From DATATV01 sp035551355 (GTDB taxonomy: Bacteria > Actinomycetota > Actinomycetes > Mycobacteriales > Pseudonocardiaceae): DNA of 64,000 bases. The notes beneath the pieces are model-generated. The model saw only the letters and a program-made list of their open reading frames with translations. It ran no database searches and was not told the DNA's origin. The position numbers and the translations under genes are program-made. This document shows, in pieces, positions 9,707 to 18,086 of the stretch. Positions within the stretch are counted from its first letter, which is position 1. Every line of letters starts with the position of its first letter. The stretch lies in NCBI GenBank assembly GCA_035551355.1, contig DASZNF010000017.1, positions 78,846 to 142,845 on the forward strand, written 5' to 3'.

Positions 9707-11062
9707 TTACGCCCGGGCGTGCGCGGTGCCGCCCACCTTCGCGGCCTGGGCGCCCCGGTGCTCGCCCGGGTCGACCGGGTCCTTGAGCGTGACCGACAGC
9801 ACCCCGACCAGCAGGTACAGCAGGCAGTACGCGATCGCCACGCCACCACCGCCGAACACCGGGTACAGCGCGGTGACGATCACCGGGCCGATGAACGCGG
9901 CCCCGCCGGCGCCGGTGTTCAGGATGGCCAGGGCGGCGCCCTTGTCCTTGTGCTGCGCCATGGACGGCATCAACGCGGTCAGCGGCACGAACCCGGCGAG
10001 CACGATGCCGTAAACAACGCCGAACACGATGGCCACCGCGTAGCTACCGGAGGCGATGGAACCGAAGTACCACAACGGAGTCGCGACGGCGCAGCCGACG
10101 CAACCGAACCAGGTCACCGTGCGCCGCCAGCCGAAGTGGTCGCCGAACACGCCGAAGAACAGGTTGGCCGCGATGTTGGCCGCGTAGGCGATGGTGGCCA
10201 GGCTGGCGATCTGCGCGGAGTCCAGGAAGCCGCCCTGGGCGTGCGGGGCGCCGAAGGTGAACGGGAACATCGCGAAGAAGCCGTACTCCGGGGCGGTGTT
10301 GACGATCCGCACCAGGAAACCGGCCATCATCCGCTTGTCCCGCCACAGGATGTCGACGCCCTCGAACAACCGCTTGTAGCTGCGCGGATTCTCCACGGTC
10401 TCGTCCGCGATCGGTTGCAGGCCACTGGGATCGGTGACCGCGAAGCAGCCGATCAGCGCGCCGATCGCGACCAGCACCAGGGACAGCACCAGGGTGCCGT
10501 ACAGGGTCAGGCCGAACACGCCGAGCGCGATCGCCGCGATGCCGGCGCCCAGGGTGGGCAGGCCGCCGGTGAACACGAACCAGAACCAGCCCGCGGCTGA
10601 ACCGCGCATGCTCTGCTTGGCCAGGGTCTGCACCCAGACCAGGAAGCCGAAGGCGAACAGCGGATAGGCGAAGCCGCGGATGCCGTAGACGGTGATGATG
10701 AACGCGGCGTTCTTGGTGGGCAGGGCGCCGAACAGGAACACGCATTCGAACAGCACCCACCACGCGCCGCCCAGCCACATCACCCGGCGCGGCCCCCAGA
10801 TCGCGGACAGCGTGCCGGAGAACCACGAGGCGATCAGCACCGCGATGCCGTACACGGTGACCGTGGCGAAGGAGGCTTCAGAGCCGACGAGACCGCCGCC
10901 GGCCGGGTCGGTGAGGTACTTGGTCAGGTAGGTGATCTCGACGCCGTCGCCGATCATGAAGATCAGTACGGCGACGAAACCCCAGAACAGCTGCCGTGGG
11001 ATGCCGATGCGTTCCATCCAGGAACCATCGCGGTCTTGGGTGGGATCCGTTGTCTGGCTCAT
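9707..11062 (-). CDS. MFS polyol permease of the RbtT/DalT/CsbX type
   Basis: A 451-residue, 12-helix major facilitator protein. The opening IPRQLFWGFVAVLIFMIGDGVEITYL closely follows the ribitol/arabitol/xylitol permease family (RbtT, DalT, CsbX), and the N-terminal domain carries the SGTLSAIWGPRRVMW loop in place of motif A. It is expected to import a polyol or related sugar by proton symport. It lies downstream of the DeoR gene and beside the polyol catabolic operon, which makes it the likely uptake step of that pathway. The ATG at 11062 is the natural start. A 131-bp AT-richer gap separates it from the DeoR gene, so it may have its own promoter. Confidence 0.88.
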   Translation of the reverse strand: MSQTTDPTQDRDGSWMERIGIPRQLFWGFVAVLIFMIGDGVEITYLTKYLTDPAGGGLVGSEASFATVTVYGIAVLIASWFSGTLSAIWGPRRVMWLGGAWWVLFECVFLFGALPTKNAAFIITVYGIRGFAYPLFAFGFLVWVQTLAKQSMRGSAAGWFWFVFTGGLPTLGAGIAAIALGVFGLTLYGTLVLSLVLVAIGALIGCFAVTDPSGLQPIADETVENPRSYKRLFEGVDILWRDKRMMAGFLVRIVNTAPEYGFFAMFPFTFGAPHAQGGFLDSAQIASLATIAYAANIAANLFFGVFGDHFGWRRTVTWFGCVGCAVATPLWYFGSIASGSYAVAIVFGVVYGIVLAGFVPLTALMPSMAQHKDKGAALAILNTGAGGAAFIGPVIVTALYPVFGGGGVAIAYCLLYLLVGVLSVTLKDPVDPGEHRGAQAAKVGGTAHARA

Positions 11063-11193
11063 GCATTCGTCCTTGACTGCCGGTGCGCTGACACGACGGG
11101 CACCACCCGATCGTGGTGCGTCTTACGTGGTTGGCATCATCAGTCTTGACGAGATATATCGCAAGAGTTTTGGTTAATTTATCGTTTCAGAAG

Positions 11194-11973
11194 TTACGGA
11201 CGGTCCGTTTCTACCAGTTCGACCTCGGTCCGCTCTCCCAGCGCGGCCAGCAGCTCCGGCTCGACCGGCCCGGTCAGCAGCACGTGGTCGAACGCCTCCA
11301 CCCCGGCCAGCCGGTGCAGCGCGGTCCGGCCCACCTTGCTGGCGTCCATCAGCAGCACGTTGCGCGCACCCGCGGCGATCATCGCCCGCTTGACCATCAC
11401 GATCTCCTGCTCCTGGTGGAAGGTGAGATCGGCGGTCATCCCCGAGGTCGACTGGAGGGCCAGGTCGACCGAGAAACCGGAGATCATCTCCTGCGCGGGC
11501 AGGCCGACGTAGGAGTCGTGGGTGCGGGAGTACTCGCCGCCGATGCCGATCAGCCGGATGTCCTCGGCCGTGCGTAGCACCTCGGTGGCCTGCCGGTAGT
11601 TGGTCACCACGGTCAGCGGCCCCACCTCGGGCAACAGCCGGGCCAGGGCCAGCACCGTGGTCGAGTCGTCCAGCATCAGCGACATGCCGGGGCTGACGAA
11701 CTTCAGCGCGGCCCGGGCCAGCGCCTGTTTGGCCGCGATGCTGGTGTGCAGCCGGAAGTCCGAACTGGACTCGAACACCGTGGACGGTTGCGCGGACACG
11801 CCACCGTGGTACTTGCGCAGGATTCCCTGGGTGGCCAGCTCGCCGATGTCGCGGTGCACGGTCATCAGGCTGACCCCGGTCAGCTCGGCCAGTTCGGCCG
11901 CGCTGGCGAAACCGTTGGCCACCACGTGGTCGACGATGGCCTGCTTGCGTTCCTGGCGCGTGGTGCTGCTCAT
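11194..11973 (-). CDS. DeoR family transcriptional regulator of the polyol locus
   Basis: A 259-residue DeoR-type repressor. The N-terminal winged helix-turn-helix (TRQERKQAIVDHVVANGF, then LTGVSLMTVHRDI around residue 27-42) is followed by a DeoRC sugar-phosphate sensing domain (LMLDDSTTVLALARLL and LLMDASKVGRTALHRL). DeoR proteins are released from DNA by phosphorylated sugar intermediates. It is divergent from the polyol operon with about 130 bp between the starts and upstream of the permease, so control of both is the simplest reading. Confidence 0.92.
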   Translation of the reverse strand: MSSTTRQERKQAIVDHVVANGFASAAELAELTGVSLMTVHRDIGELATQGILRKYHGGVSAQPSTVFESSSDFRLHTSIAAKQALARAALKFVSPGMSLMLDDSTTVLALARLLPEVGPLTVVTNYRQATEVLRTAEDIRLIGIGGEYSRTHDSYVGLPAQEMISGFSVDLALQSTSGMTADLTFHQEQEIVMVKRAMIAAGARNVLLMDASKVGRTALHRLAGVEAFDHVLLTGPVEPELLAALGERTEVELVETDRP

Positions 11974-12103
11974 GCGTTCATTTTGCCGTCCATCCCGGTC
12001 CGTCCCGGAGCTGACACCCGCGCCGGATCGGACAGTTTAATAGTGACAAGTAACAGTCAGGATGTTAACTTCGGAAACATCCGCTGCGCGAGGAGGAGCT
12101 TCC

Positions 12104-12787
12104 GTGGTCGAGTTTGCCGGCGTCGTTTTCGACATGGACGGGGTGCTTGTCGAGAGCGAACACCTGTGGGAAGAAGGCTGGGCCGCGTTCGCCGCCGCCC
12201 GGGGCGCGGACTGGACCGCGGTGCAGACCAAGGCCGTGCAGGGCATGAGCGCCCCGGAGTGGGCCCGCTACCTGGCCGAGTTCAGCAACGCCGAGGAGGG
12301 CGCCGAGGGCGCCGAACGGGACGTGGTGGCCAGCATGATAGCCGCGCTGGACGGCGGCCGGATCGAACTGCTGCCCGGCGCGTGGGAGATGGTCACCGAC
12401 GCGGCCGCCCGGGTGCCCGTCGCGCTGGCGTCCTCGGCCGCCCGGCCACTGATCGACGCCGTGCTCGACCGGCACGGCCTGACCGGCTACTTCGCCGCCA
12501 CCGTGTCCAGCGCCGAGGTCCCGCGCGGCAAGCCCAGCCCGGACGTCTACCTGGCCGCGGCGGGCAAACTGAACGTGCCGCCCGGGCGCTGCCTGGCCGT
12601 TGAGGACTCCAGCAACGGCCTGCGCGCCGCCGCCGCGGCCGGGATGACCGTGATCGCCATCCCCAACTCCGCCTACCCACCGGCCCAGGACGCCCTGGAC
12701 CAGGCCAGCCACGTGGCGGCCGATCACGCCGATGTGCGCCGCCACCTGCTGGCCGAACTGGACAACGACCGGACGGTGACCCGATGA
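12104..12787 (+). CDS. HAD superfamily phosphatase/phosphoglucomutase-like hydrolase
   Basis: A 227-residue HAD hydrolase with motif I VVFDMDGVLVES (nucleophile Asp10, acid Asp12), motif II VALASSAA, the Lys of RGKPSPDVYL and the acidic motif LAVEDSSNG. The C1 cap is of the beta-phosphoglucomutase/sugar-phosphatase kind. GTG at 12104 is chosen because AGGAGG at 12091-12096 stands seven bases upstream; an in-frame ATG at 12062 lacks one. It is the first gene of the operon and overlaps the next by ATGA. Its substrate is likely a phosphorylated short-chain sugar or acid of the pathway, by inference. Confidence 0.88.
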   Translation: MVEFAGVVFDMDGVLVESEHLWEEGWAAFAAARGADWTAVQTKAVQGMSAPEWARYLAEFSNAEEGAEGAERDVVASMIAALDGGRIELLPGAWEMVTDAAARVPVALASSAARPLIDAVLDRHGLTGYFAATVSSAEVPRGKPSPDVYLAAAGKLNVPPGRCLAVEDSSNGLRAAAAAGMTVIAIPNSAYPPAQDALDQASHVAADHADVRRHLLAELDNDRTVTR

Positions 12788-13821
12788 CCACAGTGCTGGC
12801 GGCCGGCGACGAGTTCGTCGCGCCGGAACTGTTCGTCGAGGCGGTCAAGGCCGCCGTCGACGCCGAACTGACCTTCCGCACCCTGCGCTCGGGCTGGCCG
12901 ATCGAACCGTTCGGCCCGGTCGGCGGCGTGGACGAGGCCAGCGGCACCGAGGACGAGGTGATCGCCGCGCTCGGCGACGCCGAGTGTGCGGTGACCCAGA
13001 TGGCGCCGTTCACCGCGAAGGTGTTCGAATCCGCGCCCACGCTGCGCTTCGTCGGCGTGTGCCGCGGTGGCCCGGTCAACGTCGATCTGGCGGCCGCGAC
13101 CACGGCCGGGGTGGTGGTCAGTTACGCGCCCGGACGCAACGCGGCGGCCGCCGCCGAGTTCGCCGTCGGCCTGATCCTGGCCGCGCTGCGCCGCATCCCG
13201 GCCGCGGACGCCGAACTGAAGGCCGGCACCTGGCGCGGCGACTACTACGCCTACGACAACGCCGGCCTGGAGCTGGACGGCGCCACTGTCGGGCTGGTCG
13301 GCTACGGCGCGATCGGCGCCATCGTGGCCCGGGTGCTGCGCGCGTTCGGCGCCGAGGTTCTGGTCGCCGACCCCTACGTCGCCGCCGACCGGGCCGCCCA
13401 GGACGGGGTGGCGCTGGTCGAGCTGGACGAGTTGCTGCGGCGCAGTTCGCTTGTCAGCCTGCACGCTCGCCTGACCAGCGAGACCAAGCACCTGATCGAC
13501 GCGGACAAGCTGGCGTTGCTGCCGCCCGGCGCGGTGCTGGTCAACTCCGCCCGCGGCGGCCTCCTGGACTACGGCCCGCTGCCGGACCTGCTGCGCTCCG
13601 GTCGGCTGGGCGGCCTGGCCCTGGACGTCTACGACGTCGAACCGCCGCCGCCGGACTGGCCGCTGCACGGCGTGCCGAACGTGATCACCACCCCGCACCT
13701 GGCCGGCGCGACCCGGCAGACCGCGCATCGCGCGGCCGGCATCGTGGCCGGGGAACTGGCCCGGTTCCTGGGCGGCGAACGCCCGCGGTTCGTGGCCAAT
13801 CCCCAGGTCCTGGAGGGTTGA
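12784..13821 (+). CDS. NAD-dependent D-2-hydroxyacid dehydrogenase
   Basis: A 345-residue member of the phosphoglycerate/lactate dehydrogenase family. The Rossmann motif is VGLVGYGAIGAIVARVL (about residue 170), and the catalytic Arg, Glu and His are seen in NSARGGLLDYGPL, YDVEPPPP and TPHLAGATRQ. It would oxidise a 2-hydroxyacid or reduce the keto acid with NAD(H). The reading frame overlaps the HAD gene by four bases and is followed after three bases by the FGGY kinase, so it is firmly inside the operon. A role on a sugar acid such as an erythronate-type intermediate is possible but not shown. Confidence 0.9.
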   Translation: MTTVLAAGDEFVAPELFVEAVKAAVDAELTFRTLRSGWPIEPFGPVGGVDEASGTEDEVIAALGDAECAVTQMAPFTAKVFESAPTLRFVGVCRGGPVNVDLAAATTAGVVVSYAPGRNAAAAAEFAVGLILAALRRIPAADAELKAGTWRGDYYAYDNAGLELDGATVGLVGYGAIGAIVARVLRAFGAEVLVADPYVAADRAAQDGVALVELDELLRRSSLVSLHARLTSETKHLIDADKLALLPPGAVLVNSARGGLLDYGPLPDLLRSGRLGGLALDVYDVEPPPPDWPLHGVPNVITTPHLAGATRQTAHRAAGIVAGELARFLGGERPRFVANPQVLEG

Positions 13822-13824
13822 GGA

Positions 13825-15285
13825 ATGATCGTCGCGGTCGATATCGGCACCTCGGTCACCAAGGCCTGCCTGGTGGATCGCGCCGGCCGGGCCAGCTGCC
13901 AGTGCGAGGTGCGCAGCGAACTGCGGGTGCTGGAGGGCAACCGGATCGAACAGGACCTCGACGAGGTCGTCGGCAGTGTGATCAGCGTGGTCCGTAAGGC
14001 GGTCGCGCAGGCCGGCGAGCCGATCGAGGCGCTCGCGCTGACCGGCCAGGGCGACGGTCTGTGGCTGCGGGACGAGCAAGGCGCCGCGGTCGGCCCGATG
14101 ATCTCCTGGATGGACGGCCGGGCCGCGCCCACCCTGGACGCGTGGAGCGCGGGCGAGCCCAGCGTGGCCCGCCAGGTGTTCGGGCGCACCGGTTCGGGCA
14201 TGTTCCCCGGTTGCGCCGGCCCGCTGCTGGCCCACCTGGCCGAGCACGAACCGGATCGGCTGGCCCGGGCCGCGGTCGCCGGTTACTGCGTGGACGCCGT
14301 GGTGCAGCGGCTGACCGGCGAGATCACCGTGGACGCCTCCGACGCCTCGCTGCCGTTCCTTGACGTGCCCGGCCGCCGCTATTCCGAGGCCGCCATCGAG
14401 GCCTGCGGCCTGTCCGGCTTCCGTCACCTGCTGGTCGAACCGGCCCCGCTGGACGCGTTGTTCGCGCTGCTGCCGGAGGCGGCGAAGCTGCTCGACCTGC
14501 CCGCCGGCCTGCCGGTCTCGGCCGGTCCGTTCGACCTGCCGGCCTGCGCGTTCGGCTCCGGCGCCACCCAGGCCGGCGACGGCAGCCTTGTCATCGGGAC
14601 CACGCTGGGCTGCCAGGTGCTCACCGACGATGTGACCATCGATCCGGACGCCGAACCGTCCGGCATGTGGCTGGCCACGCCGTTCGAAGGCCAGTACGTG
14701 CGGGTGATGCCGGCCATGGTCGGCACGGCCAGCCTCGATTGGCTGCTGCGCACCCTCGGCCTGGACGTGGCCGCCCTGCCCGCGCTGCTGGCCGAGTCGC
14801 CGCCGGGCGCCAACGGGGTGCGGGTGCTGCCGTTCCTGTCCCCCTCCGGCGAGCGCGCCCCGTTCGTGGACGCGCACGCCCGCGGCCAGTTCAGCGGCAT
14901 CACGGTGGGCACCAGCCGGGCCGACCTGGTGCGGGCGCTGTGCGAGGCGGTCGCCTTCTCGGCGCGGCACTGCCTGGACACGCTCGGCGCGTCCGGCGAG
15001 ATCTCGGCCTGCGGCGGCGGGGTTCGTTCCCCGCAGTGGCGGCAGATCTTCGCCGACATCCTCGACGCCCCGCTGCATCTGCCCGAGGACACCGGCATCG
15101 GCGCCCGCGGCGCCGCGCTGCGCGCCCGGTACGCCCTTGGCGAGACCATCGACCGCGACCAGTGGCGCACCGGCCGCGACGTGGTCACCCCGGACAAGTC
15201 CACTGTGGACTATTACCGGTCCGCCTATCAGCGCTACCGGCAGTCGTTGTCGGCCGCCCGCACCGAATGGTCGGCCCATGTCTGA
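13825..15285 (+). CDS. FGGY family carbohydrate kinase (first of two)
   Basis: A 486-residue sugar kinase. The N-terminal ATPase-fold motif is VAVDIGTSVTKACLVD, followed by ALTGQGDGLWLRDEQG and SWMDGRAAP; the C-terminal domain has GTTLGCQVL and the ATP-site loop SACGGGVRSPQWRQIFADI. The sequence is closer to pentulose or ketogulonate kinases than to glycerol kinase, but family membership alone does not fix the substrate. It sits between the 2-hydroxyacid dehydrogenase and a class II aldolase that overlaps its 3' end by eight bases; kinase-then-aldolase order suggests phosphorylation followed by C-C cleavage or epimerisation. Confidence 0.9.
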   Translation: MIVAVDIGTSVTKACLVDRAGRASCQCEVRSELRVLEGNRIEQDLDEVVGSVISVVRKAVAQAGEPIEALALTGQGDGLWLRDEQGAAVGPMISWMDGRAAPTLDAWSAGEPSVARQVFGRTGSGMFPGCAGPLLAHLAEHEPDRLARAAVAGYCVDAVVQRLTGEITVDASDASLPFLDVPGRRYSEAAIEACGLSGFRHLLVEPAPLDALFALLPEAAKLLDLPAGLPVSAGPFDLPACAFGSGATQAGDGSLVIGTTLGCQVLTDDVTIDPDAEPSGMWLATPFEGQYVRVMPAMVGTASLDWLLRTLGLDVAALPALLAESPPGANGVRVLPFLSPSGERAPFVDAHARGQFSGITVGTSRADLVRALCEAVAFSARHCLDTLGASGEISACGGGVRSPQWRQIFADILDAPLHLPEDTGIGARGAALRARYALGETIDRDQWRTGRDVVTPDKSTVDYYRSAYQRYRQSLSAARTEWSAHV

Positions 15286-15928
15286 TCTCGCCGCGGCACG
15301 CGCCGACGTGGTGGCCGCCGGTCTGCGCATGGTCGCCGACGGACTGGTGGTCGGCACCTCCGGCAACATCTCGGTCCGGGTCGGCGACCGCATCGTGATC
15401 ACGCCGACCGGCGTGCCCTATTCCGAGCTGGCGCCCGACCGGCTGCCCGTGGTCGACCTCGGGGGCAACCAGCTCGCGCCCGGCCTCGCGCCCACCAGCG
15501 AACTTCCGCTGCACCTTGCCGCCTACCGGGCCCACCCGGAAGCCACCGCGGTCGTGCACACGCACGCCGTGCACGCGACCGCGGTGTCCACTCTGGTCGA
15601 CACGGTGCCCAACATCCATTACGGCATCGCCGCGGCCGGCGGCGCGATCCGGGTCGCCCCGTACGCCACCTACGGCACGGTCGAACTGGCCGAAAACGCC
15701 ACCCAGGCCCTGAAAGACCGCCGCGCCTGCCTGCTGGCCAACCACGGCACCATCACGGTCGGGCCGTCCCTGGCGTCGGCCTACGACCTCACCCGGCAAC
15801 TGGAGTGGGCCTGCCGGGTCTGGCTGACCGCGAGCGCGGCCGGCACCCCGAACCTGTTGCCGGACAACGAAATGGATCGCGTCGCGGCGAAACTGCGCAG
15901 CTACGGACAACCGGGAGGGAACCGATGA
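15278..15928 (+). CDS. class II aldolase/epimerase (AraD/FucA type)
   Basis: A 216-residue zinc enzyme of the L-ribulose-5-phosphate epimerase/fuculose-1-phosphate aldolase family. Conserved elements are GTSGNISVRVGDRIVITPTGVPY near the N-terminus, the HTHAVHATAVST zinc ligands at about residue 88-99, and LLANHGTITVG with the third His. The ATG at 15278 begins within the kinase gene, giving an 8-base overlap; it matches the family N-terminus (DLAAARADVVAAGLRMV). It probably cleaves or epimerises the phosphorylated product of the preceding kinase. Confidence 0.9.
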   Translation: MSDLAAARADVVAAGLRMVADGLVVGTSGNISVRVGDRIVITPTGVPYSELAPDRLPVVDLGGNQLAPGLAPTSELPLHLAAYRAHPEATAVVHTHAVHATAVSTLVDTVPNIHYGIAAAGGAIRVAPYATYGTVELAENATQALKDRRACLLANHGTITVGPSLASAYDLTRQLEWACRVWLTASAAGTPNLLPDNEMDRVAAKLRSYGQPGGNR

Positions 15929-17619
15929 CCAAGGTGTTCGACGACCCGGCCCGCTACGCCGAGGACATGCTCGCCGGGTTCGCCGCCGCGCACCCCCGGC
16001 ACGTGCGGGCCGTGCCCGGCGGCGTGGTCCGCGCGGCCCCGGCGGCGCCCGGCACGGTCGCGGTGCTCACCGGCGGCGGTTCCGGTCACTATCCCGCGTT
16101 CTGCGGCGTGGTCGGTCCTGGCTTCGCCGGCGGTTCGGTGGTGGGCAACGTGTTCACCTCGCCGTCGGCCGCGCAGGCCCATTCGGTCGCGGTCGAGGCC
16201 GAGCGGGGCGGCGGCGTGCTGTACCTGTTCGGCAACTACGCCGGGGACGTGCTCAACTTCGGCCTGGCCGCCCGGCAACTCACCGACGAGGGCATTCCGG
16301 CCCGGATCTTCGCGGTCACCGACGACGTGGCCAGCGCCGGGCCGGACGAGATCGACAAGCGGCGCGGTATCGCCGGTGGCTTCGTGGTGTTCAAGGCCGC
16401 ATCGGCCGCCGCCGAGCGGGGCCGGTCGCTGGACGAGGTGTACGCGGCCGCGCAGCACGCCAACGACCGCACCCGCAGTCTCGGCGTCGCCTTCGCCGGG
16501 TGCACCCTGCCCGGACAGGCCGAGCCGCTGTTCACCGTGCCGGCCGGGCAGATGGGTCTGGGACTGGGCATCCACGGCGAGCCGGGGGTGTCCGAGAGCG
16601 ACTTGCCGACCGCCTCAGAACTGGCCGCCACCCTGGTCGACGGCCTGCTCGCGGAGGCGCCACCGGGCGCCGGTGCCCGGGTGACCGCGATCCTCAACGG
16701 GCTGGGCGCCACCAAGTACGAGGAGCTCTACCTGCTCTGGCACCGGGTTTCCCGGCTGCTGGCCGCGGCCGGGGTCGAGGTGGTCGAGCCGGAGGTCGGC
16801 GAGCTGGTCACCAGCCTGGACATGGCCGGTTGCTCGCTGACCCTGAGCTGGCTGGACGACGAGCTGGCCGACCTGTGGGCCGCCCCGGCCGACACCCCGG
16901 CCTACCGCAAGGGCACCCCCATCCCGGTCGCCCGCACCACCTCCCACCAGCCCCGGGCCACTCGCCGCAGCACGCAACGCCCGTCGGCGACCGGCGACGC
17001 GGTCGCGGTCAGCGCGCTGATCATCGACCGGCTCCGCGTCGCCAGGACCGTGCTGCACGAGCACGCCGACGAACTGGGCAAGCTGGACGCGGTGGCCGGG
17101 GACGGCGACCACGGGCGCGGCATGACCAAGGGCGTGGACGCCGCCCTGGCCGCGGCGTCGGAGGCGGCGACCGCCACTCCCGGCGCGTTGCTCGCGGCAG
17201 CCGGAGACGCCTGGGCCGCAGAGGCCGGCGGCACCTCGGGTGCGTTGTGGGGCGCCGGATTGCGCGCCCTTGGCTCCGGCCTGCCCGGCGACCGTGCGCC
17301 GGCACCGTCCGAAGTGGCCAGTGCGACGCGGTCCGCGCTGACCACCATCCAGACCCTCGGCAAGGCCGCCCCCGGCGACAAGACCCTGCTGGACGCGCTG
17401 GTCCCGTTCGTCACCGCATTCGCCCGGGACGCGGAAACCGGGCTGAGCACGGCACTGACCACAGCCGCCTTGGCAGCGCAGCAGGCGGCCGAGGCGACCG
17501 CGCGATTGCGGCCGAAGATCGGCCGGGCCCGGCCGCTGGCCGAGCGCAGCCTCGGCACCCCCGACCCGGGCGCGGTCTCGCTGGCCCTGGTGTTGCGCGC
17601 GATCGCGGAGAAGGAGTAG
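15925..17619 (+). CDS. DhaK-DhaL fusion kinase (dihydroxyacetone/erythrulose kinase type)
   Basis: A 564-residue ATP-dependent kinase. Residues 1 to about 330 form a DhaK domain with GGGSGHYPAFCG and the substrate-linking His217 in GLGIHGEPG. A short basic linker leads to a DhaL nucleotide domain (about 355-564) containing the Mg-ADP motif VAGDGDHGRGMTKG and GGTSGALWGAGL. The DAK family includes dihydroxyacetone kinases and the L- and D-erythrulose kinases of the mycobacterial tetritol pathway (LerK, DerK). Because an RpiB-type isomerase is the very next gene, a D-erythrulose kinase role (DerK-like) is favoured over glycerol metabolism; this is inference. ATGA overlap with the aldolase gene. 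Confidence 0.88.
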   Translation: MTKVFDDPARYAEDMLAGFAAAHPRHVRAVPGGVVRAAPAAPGTVAVLTGGGSGHYPAFCGVVGPGFAGGSVVGNVFTSPSAAQAHSVAVEAERGGGVLYLFGNYAGDVLNFGLAARQLTDEGIPARIFAVTDDVASAGPDEIDKRRGIAGGFVVFKAASAAAERGRSLDEVYAAAQHANDRTRSLGVAFAGCTLPGQAEPLFTVPAGQMGLGLGIHGEPGVSESDLPTASELAATLVDGLLAEAPPGAGARVTAILNGLGATKYEELYLLWHRVSRLLAAAGVEVVEPEVGELVTSLDMAGCSLTLSWLDDELADLWAAPADTPAYRKGTPIPVARTTSHQPRATRRSTQRPSATGDAVAVSALIIDRLRVARTVLHEHADELGKLDAVAGDGDHGRGMTKGVDAALAAASEAATATPGALLAAAGDAWAAEAGGTSGALWGAGLRALGSGLPGDRAPAPSEVASATRSALTTIQTLGKAAPGDKTLLDALVPFVTAFARDAETGLSTALTTAALAAQQAAEATARLRPKIGRARPLAERSLGTPDPGAVSLALVLRAIAEKE

Positions 17620-17621
17620 CG

Positions 17622-18086
17622 ATGGCTGACAGCCTGCGCATTGTGGTGGGCAGCGACGACGCTGGCCTGGACTACAAGGAAGCGCTGAAGAATGATCTGG
17701 CCGCCGACGACCGGGTGGCCGAGGTGATCGACGTCGGTGTGGGCGCCGACGAGCACACCGCCTATCCGCACGTCGCGGTCGCGGCCGCGCGGATGATCGC
17801 CGAGGGCGACGCCGACCGGGCGTTGCTGGTCTGCGGCACCGGGCTCGGCGTGGCGATCAGCGCGAACAAGGTGCCCGGCGTGCGCGCGGTGACCGCGCAC
17901 GACAGCTACTCGGTGGCCCGCTCGGTGTTGTCCAACAACGCCCAGATCCTGTGCTTCGGCCAGCGGGTGATCGGCATCGAGCTGGCCCGCACCCTGGCCC
18001 GGGAATGGCTGGGCCACCGCTTCGACGACTCCTCGGCCTCCGCCGAGAAGGTGGCCGCGATCAGCAACTACGAAACCGGCCAGTGA
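17622..18086 (+). CDS. RpiB/LacAB-type sugar-phosphate isomerase (tetrulose-phosphate isomerase candidate)
   Basis: A 154-residue RpiB-fold protein. It shows the N-terminal VGSDDAGLDYKEAL phosphate loop, the CGTGLGVAISANKVPGVRA active-site segment and SNNAQILCFGQRVIG. AAGGAG stands at 17611-17616 and the ATG follows the previous stop by two bases. In the tetritol pathway, RpiB homologues (DerI, EryI) convert D-erythrulose 4-phosphate to D-erythrose 4-phosphate. Adjacency to a DAK kinase makes that the best hypothesis; ribose-5-phosphate isomerase activity cannot be excluded from sequence. Its TGA overlaps the GTG of the next gene. Confidence 0.9.
   Translation: MADSLRIVVGSDDAGLDYKEALKNDLAADDRVAEVIDVGVGADEHTAYPHVAVAAARMIAEGDADRALLVCGTGLGVAISANKVPGVRAVTAHDSYSVARSVLSNNAQILCFGQRVIGIELARTLAREWLGHRFDDSSASAEKVAAISNYETGQ

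Noticed and set aside
9707..10600. Last 298 codons of the GT87-like open frame as a real protein domain
   Set aside because: They are exactly antisense to the permease gene and have shadow composition; only the missing stop is reported.
12724..15402. Long minus-strand open frame opposite the polyol operon
   Set aside because: Same origin as other shadows; the plus strand encodes clear dehydrogenase and FGGY kinase proteins with coupled starts and stops.
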